Assembly (NCBI GenBank): GCA_036346205.1
Contig: JARFJB010000821.1
Location: forward strand, 8,628,222 to 8,692,221
Length of the DNA stretch: 64,000 bases
Reading direction: 5' to 3'
Origin: Vesta saturnalis
Lineage: Eukaryota; Arthropoda; Insecta; Coleoptera; Lampyridae
Translations under genes and position numbers: made by a program
Notes under the pieces: generated by a model
The model's input: only the letters and a program-made list of their open reading frames with translations
Told to the model about the DNA's origin: nothing
The model's database searches: none
Part shown: positions 33,935-44,509 of the stretch, in pieces
How the letters are laid out: each line of letters starts with the position of its first letter
How positions within the stretch are numbered: position 1 is the stretch's first letter

Positions 33935-34510
33935 TATTAAATGTATGGCATAATTTTATTTGTCTGTGTATTTGTATTTGTAACATTTTATGTGTTCGTT
34001 GCATCTAATGTCAAAGTTCCTAACGGTTTGTCCAATATAAACAGGATTACAGGATGCACAGTTCAATTTATAAATACTCCACTTGTCATTCATTGAATGT
34101 TTGGCATTAACATTTAACAACATTGATATTACTTTAGATACTAATTGGTGCTTTTGTAATATATGAGCTACTTTTTCTGATATTTTTCCATAATACGAAG
34201 TCGATACGTACATATTTTCTGTCCGGTCTGTGCTAACTGGGTAAATGTTTTTGATAGATAATTTGTACTCTTGATTTTTAGCAAAAGTGTCGATTATATT
34301 TGGAGTGTAACCATTTGCTTGTGTTATTTGTTTTATAATTGCTATTTCTTTATTGAAATTTGTTTGGTTTAATGGTAATGGCACTGCAGTAACTTCTGTG
34401 ATTTATGGTGACATGAAACGTTTAGAATTGTAGTGTCTGAATATGAAGAACGCAAACTAGTTCTGTAAATTAATTTTCATGCTTAAATCTAGAAAATTAA
34501 TGGCTTTATG
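33935..34510 (-). mobile_element. Penelope-like element 3' part (RT thumb, linker, GIY-YIG)
   Basis: The minus strand begins with an RT end fragment (AINFLDLSMKIN, about 34500). A 142-codon frame (34384-33956) follows, containing FNKEIAIIKQITQANGY, YYGKISEKVAHILQKHQL and the endonuclease KLNCASCNPVYIGQTVRNFD. VYIGQT is the GIY-YIG core. This order is specific to Penelope-like elements. A stop ends the frame within the endonuclease. The downstream ATTTAATAGTAAA signature also follows the copies at 36.7 and 40.2 kb. Confidence 0.85.
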
Positions 34511-34659
34511 TTGTTCTTTCTCTAGTGTACGTTAAGATGTACATTGTTAATATTAATTGAGAACATCAATAATATCTGATCTGAACCAATTTCGCAATTT
34601 TAGCTAATATCTTTATGGATACTGGATAGTTTAGAAGATCAAACTTTTGAATTAAATAT

Positions 34660-35140
34660 TTTGGATAAGACTATATTTTGATTGCGTTATGTTGATGATT
34701 TTTAGTACGTTTTGAAAGTTCACCATATTTTAGTGGTAAGGTCTTAATTAATATTAACCATTTACATCCTAAAATAAAATAACTAGCGAAAGAACAAAAC
34801 AGAGCCATTCATTTTCTAGATTTAAACAAAAAATTAATAACAGAACAGGTTTGTGGTCTCTGTATTCAGAAAGCTACACATACAGACACTATAATTCTAA
34901 ACTATTTATGTCACCATAAAACGCATAATTAAGCTGCACATAAATTTTAGGACATATAGTAATGTAATTACCATTAAAGCAAACAAATTTCAATGAAGAA
35001 ATATCAATTATACAATAAACAGCGCAAGCAAATTGTTACCTTTAAAAACATTTAACACACAACCGATAGAAAATAAATACGTATCCATTTTGTATTTTGG
35101 AAAATATCAGAAAAAGTAGCTACTCATTACCAAACAGCAA
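34660..35140 (+). mobile_element. Penelope-like RT fragment, opposite strand to its neighbour
   Basis: The plus strand reads LRYVDDF (the RT catalytic YVDD box, about 34685), then FRKATHTDTIILNYLCHH, the conserved YRKPTHTD block. The QTNFNEEISII segment (about 34985) matches the minus-strand copy at about 34350. Numerous stops. The two copies meet head to head near 34.5-34.66 kb. Confidence 0.75.
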
Positions 35141-35144
35141 TAAG

Positions 35145-36640
35145 TAGATTTTTTTCGCAATTATTACCGCGATAGAAAAGTCGTAATTTGATGTTTTCTG
35201 GATATTTTATTTTCTGTATTTTACGTAATTGATATTTGAGTAAAGGTGGAAAAACATGTTAGGATAGAAACAGATGTTCGCTCGAACTGCCTTTATTAAA
35301 GTAGTGTAACGAATGTTTGAAAGTCGCTATATGCACATTCTGGTGGTAAAACTTCTCAAATGTAATAATAAATTGTGTCGTAGCGACCGCCATCAAAAGA
35401 TATTTTGTGGGTACATTGAAACTTGAGACCTTAATGTAGCGTTTGTTAAGGACGAATGCATATTTTTAAAATTAAGATGTCGTGCAATAATTAATATGAA
35501 ACTGTTCCAACGTAAATTAATGTTTCTTGTTTTTTTCTTTTGAAAGACGGGGGTTGGTTTTCGGGAGTAGACATGGTTAGTTGGAAACCAGAGGGGAGGG
35601 CAGATGCTGTTGAAATTTTGATTGAACCGGACGCTTTGATTTGTTTTAATTAGAAACGCCCGTTGTGAACCGTTCTGCCTATAAATATTTTTGTCGGGCA
35701 TCTTTTAGCAAAACTAAAACGCTAATTCGTTCTTTTCTTTTTTTGTATGTTTTAATGTAAATTTTTCTGAAACTTAGTCTGTAATTAATCGTCGAGGCAC
35801 CGAGTTTTAAACCGCGTATCTTACTCGTCGTGTTGGTGGTAAAGTGTTTAACTAAAGGGAATATATTCAAGTGTAAGTAGGTACTTTTATATAAATTAAG
35901 GCTGGCAACAAATAATTTTACAAGTGTATATAACGTATTAGAAATCGAGCATTGGCTTGCAATGGCATCTCATTCGCACGCTTAAATCTGCTAAAATAAA
36001 ATACAGTACAGGACGCCCTCACTCTTGTATTTGTGTGAATTAGCATTGTTGTTTGTTGTTTATATTTATATTTGTGTAGAGGTGGGCTGCTGAACGGGTA
36101 CGTGATACCGCTCTGGTTATTAATTGTAAAAGACAATTGCCGAGAGTGTACATACTCCCGGGTCAAGATGACCATTAAACACCTCGAATTTTATTTTTAT
36201 TGTTTTTATTTTTGCATAGATGAATGTGTAACCTGAGAAAGGGGCGCTGTATTTTTCTAACGCACTCAAACTTATACATCAGTCACGATGTTATGATCTA
36301 TTTATAACTTACCTTTGTTTAATGAGCTTTTTTTTATATATTTTGTGCTTTAGTCACTAAACAATTGTGTACGTGTAAATTCCTTGTCTATTTCCTTTTG
36401 TCCTTGCCATTACCTTATTATCACCTGTGCAATTTTACTGTTGTTGAATTTTATATATACCGTAATTTTCCTTATTGTTTTATGTGCTTATTTACTTAAA
36501 GACCAGCATGATTGATTTTAAAGGGCCACATGTTTGGTATTACAATTTTTATTCTGATTATTTATGACACAATTGTGAGTGTGACTACATAGTTTTTTTT
36601 GTGTTTATGTGTAACTAAACTGCTTTTTATTTATTTTCTG
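35145..36640. other. Non-coding DNA between Penelope fragments
   Basis: No RT or endonuclease signature is visible. Short frames at 35393-35870 and 35918-36175 (minus) have no recognised domain. It may include untranslated or terminal-repeat DNA of the neighbouring Penelope-like elements. Confidence 0.35.
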
Positions 36641-36843
36641 ATAAATTGAACTGCAAATTCTGTAATTCTGTTCATATTGGCCAAACACTTAGGAATTTTG
36701 ATATTAGGTACAAAGTAAACATTAGATGTTGCAAATATAATCACACTGACAAATTAAATTATGCCAAACATTTAATAGTAAATCAGCACCTTATGACTTC
36801 ACAAAACAACACTAAGTTGTTACATTTTTTTAATAAAAAATAG
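36640..36843 (+). mobile_element. Penelope-like GIY-YIG endonuclease fragment
   Basis: The frame gives LNCKFCNSVHIGQTLRNFDI, then KCCKY-type sequence and NYAKHLIVNQHLMTSQ, the C-terminal H..xxxH block of Penelope endonucleases. It is closely related to the copy ending at 33956. The plus-strand remainder upstream is gone. Confidence 0.8.
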
Positions 36844-36899
36844 CAATTAGTTGTTTTGGAAGCATTCGAAATAAAGACCTAGTTATTTTGCATTCACGT

Positions 36900-37345
36900 G
36901 AAATTAAATTTAAATTATGAAAGATATTACTGCGTACGTGTGGTTAAGGGTTTAGTTAGGGAACAAAGACGTAAGATGAGGTTTAAGAATATAACCGCAT
37001 TAGGTTACGCTAGAGAACAAATAGAACTAAAATATGTAAAATTACGAAACTGTCCAGCTTATACAAAAGGTTTATCCAAAATATTTTCCAAAGTTAATTT
37101 AAAACAATCAAATACTTCAGATAATAGTTTGCAAACTCTTTTAGGCAATCCAAAGGATCAAGTGGATAAGCAGGATAGGTCGAGGATTTATAGAATTGTA
37201 AAAATTGTGAACAGATATATGTAGGGCAAACTACACGACCTTTCAAAATTCGCTTTAAACAACAATTAGCTCATATCAAATACAAATATTGGGACAATTC
37301 TGCCGTAACCCTACATATATCTGTTAAAAGTCATGAGTAGAAGAC
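36900..37345 (+). mobile_element. Penelope-like RT-endonuclease linker and GIY-YIG fragment
   Basis: A 108-codon frame contains REQRRKMRFKNITALG and GLSKIFSKVNLKQSNTS, then TLLGNPKDQ before the endonuclease. After a frame shift near 37190 the GIY-YIG core IYVGQTTRPFKIRFKQQ follows, with a terminal H near 37335. Sequence differs from the 33.9 and 36.6 kb copies, so this is a second Penelope family. Confidence 0.75.
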
Positions 37346-37370
37346 CGACACCATCCCCTCCCTTATTTTT

Positions 37371-37990
37371 TGACGTCACAAGCCCCACCCACACCCTATT
37401 TTATATGCCCACGTGGGGGACCGCATTTCCCACCCTTATTTTTACTCGCTTACGTGTAGGACGTGTTTTTTCACCCCTATTTTTTCACATCCACGTGTGA
37501 GACCGTGTTTTCAACCCTTTTATCCTAATTTACATACACCCACGTGTGAGACCGTATTTTCGATCCTTTCTTTTCGAAGGCCCTTTTTCAACCCTAATTA
37601 TTTTTTACTCGCTTACGTATAGGACGTGTATTTTCAACCTTCTTGAAGGTCGTTTTAAACCATAATTAAAACTTTTTGATTTTTAATGGCATCGAAGGAC
37701 CGTATTTATACCCTTATTTTTATGATTTATTTTCTAAACTTTATGGTTGTATTAAGGACCTTTTGACAGCTAGGACTTTTTTGTGGTTGCTAGCGTGAGG
37801 ACTGTATTAAGGACTCTTGGTTAAGCTAGGCTGTATTTAGGGTGGGGCTGAACTGGGGGCTGGGGCTGTATGTAGAGCTAGGGTTGGAGCTTAGGGCTGG
37901 GGCTGGGGACTGGCCTTGGTGCTGGGGGCTGGATCTGGACCTAGGTCCTGGACTTGGAGTTGGTCTTAGGGTTATTTTTAATGGTATTAA
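37371..37990 (+). repeat. Minisatellite-like block with CACGTG units and a G-rich half
   Basis: From 37408 to about 37625, units of about 50-60 bp repeat CCACGTGNGRGACCG and CTTACGTRTAGGACGTG, followed by CAACCYT. From about 37680 to 37830 RTTAAGGACC units recur. From 37840 to 37970 the strand is rich in GGGGCTG runs. The block starts with a CRE (TGACGTCA, 37371) and shares the inverted order CRE / GGTGTSGGTC / CTTCT with 6246-6300. That suggests both are termini of one TE family. Confidence 0.55.
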
Positions 37991-37999
37991 GGTCCTTCT

Positions 38000-39000
38000 G
38001 ACTATATTAATAGCAGTTCCCCTGGAGGTTACACACGCATACAATGTTGGAAATTGCATAAAGATTATTATCGGTCCTATTGCTTTAAAATGGTCAAATG
38101 CTATTGGAGAAAACGTATTTTCTAATAATGATGTAAAATAGCAGCTATGTTAAGGATTGATCTTGCATGAGAGAATTTGAATGACAGTAAAATTTAATTA
38201 TAGAACACTATTTTATTTTAAATGTCATAATTAAAATCCTCAGTGAACTATAAAAATTACTGACATTCCTAATGAAACAAATTTTTATTAAATTAATTAA
38301 TTACATAACAGCAATATTGTCTTCTAAAACGCACATTAAAAACATAGTTACCTGCATTGAAATATGTTTAATATCCATCCGACCGTTAAATTGTTATACG
38401 CCTTAATTTTTAAAGAAACTCAATGCTTAGATGTGTTTTATAACTGTAATTAAAAATCTGTAAAATAAATAAAGGGTTAACACCACACTTACCAGTTATG
38501 TACTTAAAGAACGTTTTGAGGCACTACTTCACGAGTGATAGTCACTGCTTTTGTGCTCGTGTCAAACTAAAAACAACTTTCTAGGTTGTGTAAAACTACC
38601 TATTGATTTCCTATAGTGTAAAATATACAAACAAACCTTATTATCTTTATCGAACTTACTGCAAATCGTATTTACCTTTCTCATAAAATAAATCGGTTTG
38701 AAAATATTCCTATGGTACATACGGATACACAAATTATTTTATAAAAACCATATTAAGAGTTTTGGAAAGTTACATGTCTAAAATTCCACAATATGTAGTA
38801 AGAAATCACTGTTCATGTTTACTTTAGCTAATTACCTGTAATTATATAACTTTGTTAAATATAATAGTCTAAAATTGATTACCAATATAATATAAATAAT
38901 TTCTTTTAAAAACACTATATCATAAATTTATAACACGATTTTTAGAAACACACATGCTGAATTAAAAGAAAACAATGGGGTTATTTTTTATTACAGGGCT
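38000..39000. other. AT-rich non-coding DNA
   Basis: No transposase, RT or other domain was seen in any frame. Confidence 0.4.
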
Positions 39001-39004
39001 TTGA

Positions 39005-39094
39005 TTAAAACGCTGACGCACGTACGTCTCCGCTACGTACGCACGCTCGCACGCACGTACGTACGCGCACGCACGTCACGCTACGCCGTACACA

Positions 39095-39126
<32 letters not shown>

Positions 39127-39360
39127 CACGAGAGCGCGAAAACACGCAAACGCGATAAACACACTAACACAAAAAACACGCAAACACGCTAACAAAAAAC
39201 ACACAAACGAAAACGCTACCACGAAAACACGCTAACACAAAAATACGCAAACGCAAAGACATACAAATGCGAAAATACGTAAAACGAAAACACGCAAATA
39301 CAAAAACACACAAACGAAAACACGTCAACACAAAACACGCTAAAGCGAAAAACTTGTAAA
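39005..39360 (+). repeat. Strand-biased ACGC / AAAACACGCAAACGC low-complexity array
   Basis: It begins with (ACGC)n and (ACGT)n runs (39010-39110), passes through (CA)n, then degenerates into units of about 10-16 bp such as AACACGCTAACACAAAA and AACACGCAAACGC. The plus strand is almost without T and G outside the CG step. The T-H-A-R-type frame on one strand and the cysteine/phenylalanine-rich frame on the other are by-products of the repeat. Confidence 0.85.
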
Positions 39361-39484
39361 CTTGCAAACATGAATCAAGACGGTGGAGCACCGTTAGGAA
39401 AACAACAGTTTATTAACAAAATTGAAGGAAAGCTTAACGTTTGAAAATATTATTATTATTATTATAAACAACAATACATCATTA

Positions 39485-39835
39485 TTATTTAATAACACGC
39501 TTTGTCTTCTTGAACCGTGATTCGTCATCACCATCATGATTTTGAGATTTGCCCTGCACCCCTATGTCATCGCTCTTCTTTCTCTTCTGTGAACCATCAC
39601 CATCATCTTGAATGTGAGATACATTCAGCTCAATTACGTCATCGCTTTCATCATTATCTTGAACGGTTATGTTGTAATAGTTTATTAACAAGTCAGTAAA
39701 ATCTCTAATGTCCGCTGATGTTGGCTCATAAACAGGAGAATACATTATAGTAATGCTCACTCGATTACAGTTACACTTTAAAGAGCGAAACACACGAGAA
39801 ACGAGAACGCAGCTAGCCTTGGGTCTTGTGCGCAA
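39485..39835 (-). CDS. Unrecognised 116-codon open frame, acidic with basic ends
   Basis: I do not recognise this protein. The internal ATG MYSPVYEPTSADIRDF would give an 86-residue product. It has an acidic middle (NDESDDVIELN, QDDGDGSQ) and basic patches KRKKSDD and RFKKTKRVIK, resembling nuclear localisation signals. It is uninterrupted, unlike its surroundings, and lies between a low-complexity array and a 32-bp palindrome. It could be chance, a host exon, or an accessory gene of a mobile element. Confidence 0.25.
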   Translation of the reverse strand: MRTRPKASCVLVSRVFRSLKCNCNRVSITIMYSPVYEPTSADIRDFTDLLINYYNITVQDNDESDDVIELNVSHIQDDGDGSQKRKKSDDIGVQGKSQNHDGDDESRFKKTKRVIK

Positions 39836-39965
39836 GCGTGCTCGTCAATGTTCGGGTAGAATCGGTTATCTTCGGGGGATGTCTGAAGTATTGACCTAAC
39901 CACACTCTAACGTAGCCCCTAGGGGCATGTTTATAAATCTAAACGCCTCTTTTATGGTCGAGGTA

Positions 39966-39997
39966 TTTTCTCCTAAGACGGCCGTCTTAGGAGAAAA
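39966..39997. repeat. 32-bp perfect palindrome
   Basis: The half-site TTTTCTCCTAAGACGG is followed directly by its reverse complement, with no loop and no mismatch. Such length without divergence is striking in otherwise decayed DNA. It may be a protein-binding site, a joined pair of inverted-repeat ends, or a very recent duplication. Confidence 0.95.
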
Positions 39998-40179
39998 GTA
40001 GCTGTTGTAACAAATCATAAGGTAAAACAGTTAATGTAAATTATATTTTGTATTTAAAGTGTCTGCTAAAATTAAATGGTTCGTTCATTAAAGGTACTTT
40101 CTGTTTATGTATATAAATTTCCAAAACATATAATTTGTTTTTTTTTTGTTACAAAAACGTAAAAATTTAAACTTTATTT

Positions 40180-40380
40180 TGTGAAGTTACAAGGCGATTA
40201 TTTACTATTAAATGTTTGGCGTAATTTGATTTATCTATTTGTCCAATAAAAACAGAATTACAGGCTGTGCAGTTTAATTTTAAGACTTCGTAATGTCGTT
40301 AGTTGAATCTTTGTCATTAAATAAGATTTCGTAATGTCGTTAGTTGAATCTTTGCCATTAAATAAGAACATAGGTATTAG
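40180..40380 (-). mobile_element. Penelope-like 3' end fragment with a tandem duplication
   Basis: Bases 40200-40280 match 33935-34060 (TTACTATTAAATGT, then TTGTCCAATA-AACAG and the GTGCAGTTTAATT block), with a deletion. A unit of about 44 bp (TTTCGTAATGTCGTTAGTTG and flanks) is then repeated twice head to tail at about 40283-40370. The coding part of the endonuclease is mostly lost. Confidence 0.65.
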
Positions 40381-41029
40381 TTTTGAATTCAACTTCGCAT
40401 TTCTTCTTCTGTTTTACATTAATGATTTGGTACCATAACTACCTGTTATTATTTTACTTATATATGCTCTCTTAATAATGATGCGCATTGTATTGAAACG
40501 CGTTGAGAAACTAATATTTATATAAAACACCGTGGAATTATATTTGAAACATTAGTGCTATTAATAAGTTCAAACTTGATTATTATGAAAATTTAAAAAT
40601 CAAACAAATCCTAAGGAATAATGATGATCATGGACATTTAGGCTACTATAACTCATTAAACTTTCACTTTCAGCGATAATTATCGCAAGGTCACTTGCCG
40701 ACGGTACATAAGTTAGAAATTTCTTCAGTTGGTCCTAGTCGACCACTAATGATGATTTCTTTGCTGTTGGGACGCGTTCGATGTTTTTAATATAATTTTT
40801 GTGCGGTATGTGTAACTTTGTTTGTTAAAGGTTCTGGCACAAATCCAGTGTTACAGTATTTAAGCAATTAAACCTGTTAGGGGTACCCACATAGAACAAT
40901 TACCACTTAATGCTGGTAGAGCTCTACTTACTTTCCATTTGTTTAAATAAGAATTAACCATGGAATTATAATTATTTTTAAACCCAAAAGAAAGAATAAA
41001 GGACATTTAAGATCACCTAAAGGTTATTA

Positions 41030-41305
41030 GATTCTGGAGTATACAAGCTTTCTGGTTCTTGTGGAAAAGTATACATTGGAACCACAAAAGGTAGCATTAA
41101 TACTAGACATAAGAACATATGACATTGAATCAAACAGAGAGGTGTGACGTACTTGACCATGCATTAAATAATTGTTATTGTAATTATTCTGTTCGTCTAC
41201 AGCAGGAAGCCACAGAAATACATAAACACGCTAATAACTTAAACCTAACTAGAAGAACATTTCAAATTAACCCTTTAACGCATTGTGGTCCATTTATTAG
41301 TTCAT
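41030..41305 (+). mobile_element. Penelope-like GIY-YIG endonuclease fragment, third family
   Basis: The plus strand reads SGVYKLSGSCGKVYIGTTKG, the GIY-YIG core. After a shift come QTERCDVLDHALNNCY and EATEIHKHANNLN, the C-terminal (AI)EIHKH..NN block of one Penelope-like lineage. Stops and a deletion are present. It is clearly distinct from the 33.9, 36.6 and 36.9 kb fragments. Confidence 0.75.
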
Positions 41306-41649
41306 AAAGACGAGCTGGTAACAAAAGTAAAGCTAAAGACGTAGGATTCTGATACCTATGCCCATAGTAGTTAGTACCAAACGCGTTACGGTATCCTCGG
41401 CGATCACTTAGTATTTAAAAATTATTAAAGTGGTTAGGTAACTGACCACTACCCATCGGCGTGTCTACATTTTTGGAAAGTTTATCTTGATCCGTACTTT
41501 GTTTTCAGTTGTAATCAACAGTTGTTTGGATGTTATCTGAGCGTGAAAGGCGATCTAAATATACTTAATATTAGTTGTAAAATTGCAAATTACTTAATTT
41601 GGAATGATAAAAGATAAATAGTTGGTTGTGTCCTACATTTTTACAGTTT

Positions 41650-42740
41650 TCTGCACCTAAATAACAATACAAAAATGCCTAATAGAATAGCAAGTGACTA
41701 TGACAAGGTTTACAAAGTGCGACCACTGATTTCGCATTTGAACGATGTTTATTATAATTAGTTTACACCATCAAGAGACCTAGCAGTTGACGAGTGTATA
41801 GTGGCTTTCAATGGAAACAGCATTCTCAAGAAATACATGCCTATGAAGCCCATAAAACGTGGCTTCGAGGCATGTGTCGTTGCATACTCCTGTTGTGCGT
41901 TTATGCTGAACTTCGTTGTGTACGAAGGAAAATGCAGATATTGTCATAAAACTATAATGGTAAAGGATACTGTATTTATTTCGATAATTATTTTGCATCC
42001 TTTGATCTGGTGGCAAAATTACTTATGGAAAACACATTTTGTTGCGAAACCTTACGAGAAAGTCGAAAAAACTATGTGAGGGAGTTACTAAAAAAAGACA
42101 AAGAAATAACAATGGGCCAGTACGATTACGCCAGTAGTGGAGACATTTCTGTGCAAACGGAGAGATCGAGGAAAAAAAAGTGCTATAGTAGTCAGGTTTA
42201 TCCATAATCTCGCTATAACACGAAAAGTTACACGCACCCATAAAACAGGTCAAAAGAAGCTGTGGATTACCCAGCATCTATTTGTGATTATAATCAGAAT
42301 ACGAACGGACTTGAGAAGTTTGACCAATACCTTGTCATACTACAACAATTCCTGGAAGATGATGGTTGAAACTCTTCTAGTACTTCACAGATTCGGCAAT
42401 AGTCAAGAGCCGTGTGTGACACAGGCGAATGATGATACGGTCGAAGTAGAAACCTCTCACCCAATAGAAGCTAGCCGATGAACTATTGAAGAACTTTTCT
42501 TCCCGCAAGCGACGAGGACCGAAAGTCTCCATCGCAAACAAATTGAAAAACCTAGTGAACAACCCAGTGGAGTAGACCTTTCTGTAAGAATGGTCGATGT
42601 TGGGATTCATTTACCCGTAAAAGGCATTATTCGACGTTGTCTCCAGTGCAAAACCTGTACGCTCCACCACGCTATGCAAAGCATGCAATGTAGCTTTGGG
42701 TCCCACATGCACAGTATTTGGGAATATGTATATAATAAAA
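41650..42740 (+). pseudogene. piggyBac-like transposase relic with C-terminal zinc-finger remains
   Basis: NRIASDYDKVYKVRPLISHL is followed by SRDLAVDECIVAFNGNS, carrying the first catalytic D, and KKYMPMKPIKRGFEACVVA, typical of DDE_Tnp_1_7. In a second frame YFDNYFASFDLVAKLLMEN supplies the second catalytic D. Near 42330 GLEKFDQY stands where the family has GVDKFDQ, so the third D is replaced. At 42610-42720 a cysteine-rich piece (IIRRCLQCKTCT) fits the C-terminal cross-brace finger. Frame shifts near 41945 and 42200 and several stops kill it. No TTAA-flanked ends were found. Confidence 0.8.
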
Positions 42741-42744
42741 TGCT

Positions 42745-44500
42745 TTTGTACATATTTCCACGTTGTAATAAATATTTTTGAAAAGTGATCACTAAATTAA
42801 TCGGCACATACCGATTCCCATAAATATTTGGTGGTTACTTTGCTAACCAAGCCTGTAAGCCTTTAATAAAAATCTTAAAATTTTGAAAACATTTTTTTAA
42901 CCTATTGATAAGTGTTTAAATTGTTCAGCATCAAAAAAACAAACATTTCAAAAAAATAATTTTGCGCATTAAAGAATAAAATAGTTTTTGACATTTTATA
43001 ATTACAAACAGGCAGAAGTACGTCTTAATTTTCAATTTTAGTTTGTGTAAGTTTTTCTGTATTTTTCATAACCATTCAAGTAAATGCTTTACCAGTTAAG
43101 TTACCAAAGCATTTAACATTTGCAGTTAAACTTTAAATAAGTTGTACACGTTCTGTTTTCAATGTTCTATAATAATTATAGCCTTTTGGTAGTAACGAGA
43201 AATTATATACAAGCTTTTAGCTGTGAATGATTTCACCACTATCAAACTAAAATTTTCCACAATTTTCACGTACACCATAGCTTGATCAATTTTGTTCTGT
43301 GATTGTGACATTTTTCATTCTTAGCTTTCGTTCCTTAGAGGGTGTTTTGATTCGTCATCTTCAAGGCAGTTTATTAGTATTTAATCCATTAAAGATCTAG
43401 TTAATCTTCATTAACATGAAGTAAGGTTAGATTGGTAGTTGGCGTTCAAGTACGTTTAACTAACTGTTGCAGCAGGCGTTTCTTTACGCTTTCACATTAT
43501 ATGAATTTCCTTGACAACATGATTAGCTTCTTTAAACGGTTTGTTACGTACACAAAGGCACTGATGCCAAAAACTATATATATATATATATATATATTGA
43601 CGAAACTCTTCCACACTGTAGAACGCATTTTCAATATACATTATTTTAATTGCTTCTTGAAATTTACACTAGTAGTATTTGAAAATTTAGTAGTTAATAA
43701 ATTATGTAACTTACACCCCATAATAATTTGTGATTTACTGTATAAACTGTGGTTTGGTATATTACTATATAATAATTTTCTCGTATTACAACGTCTGTTA
43801 TAAAGCACATCAAAGTCCAAGTTTGTACATATAAAGCAGTAACCAAAAAAACACATCAAAAATATAACTACACTAGCATGTATTAAAAGTTTAACATGGA
43901 TCACCCTGTATAAAGAGGTAAATTTACAGAAGCGAAATTCAGTACAATAACGGCAACTTCAGAGATATATTCTGTAGAATGTAACAGCTGTTTGGAATAG
44001 TGTTCTTAATAATAGTTAGCACATAAATAATTGAGGCACAAACGAAACTGATTAGAAAATTCCAATGCGGACACTTTTTGTGAGTAGTATATTGAGTAAT
44101 TTTTACTAATTTCAAAGTAACAAATAAAATGTGGGGTGCATAACGTTGTTATCTGAATCACCAAGCCATACATACCTTTTAAGGTTATATCGAGTATCTG
44201 GAAGTAACTTTAAGAAGTTCTACACCTCTGTTTATTCCAGTTGACCAACGCTCTTGGACTGCTTAGTAAGCTACTTTCGCTTACTTCAATTTGCCTCGGT
44301 CTAGCTCAACCGGTTTTTAAATTCTATAAAAAGCGGAGTTTTTCGTTGTTACTGGTGTTGAGCACTAATGACCAGGATAGTGCACACTGAGCAATATACT
44401 TGTAAGGGTTTTAGACGCATATTATTCCTATTTGGTTTATAAAATCTAAATATTTACACTTAATATTACTACAACTAACATAAAAACGATAAGTAAAAAA
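42745..44500. other. AT-rich non-coding DNA with a (TA)10 tract
   Basis: The (TA)n run is at 43579-43598. GATCACCCTGTATA at 43899-43912 is an isolated mariner-type end. No coding domain is recognised. Confidence 0.4.
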
Positions 44501-44509
44501 ATAACAAAG

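Noticed and set aside
39001..39391. Frames rich in T-H-A-R-T-H and in Cys/Phe over the simple-sequence array
   Set aside because: Both are translations of a low-complexity repeat and show no protein-like features.
42023..42610. Minus-strand frames of 77-84 codons
   Set aside because: They are antisense to the piggyBac relic and carry no recognisable domain.
43432..43803. 123-codon plus-strand frame
   Set aside because: It passes through a (TA)n tract, is extremely rich in Ile, Phe, Leu and Tyr as expected of AT-rich DNA, and has no recognised domain.
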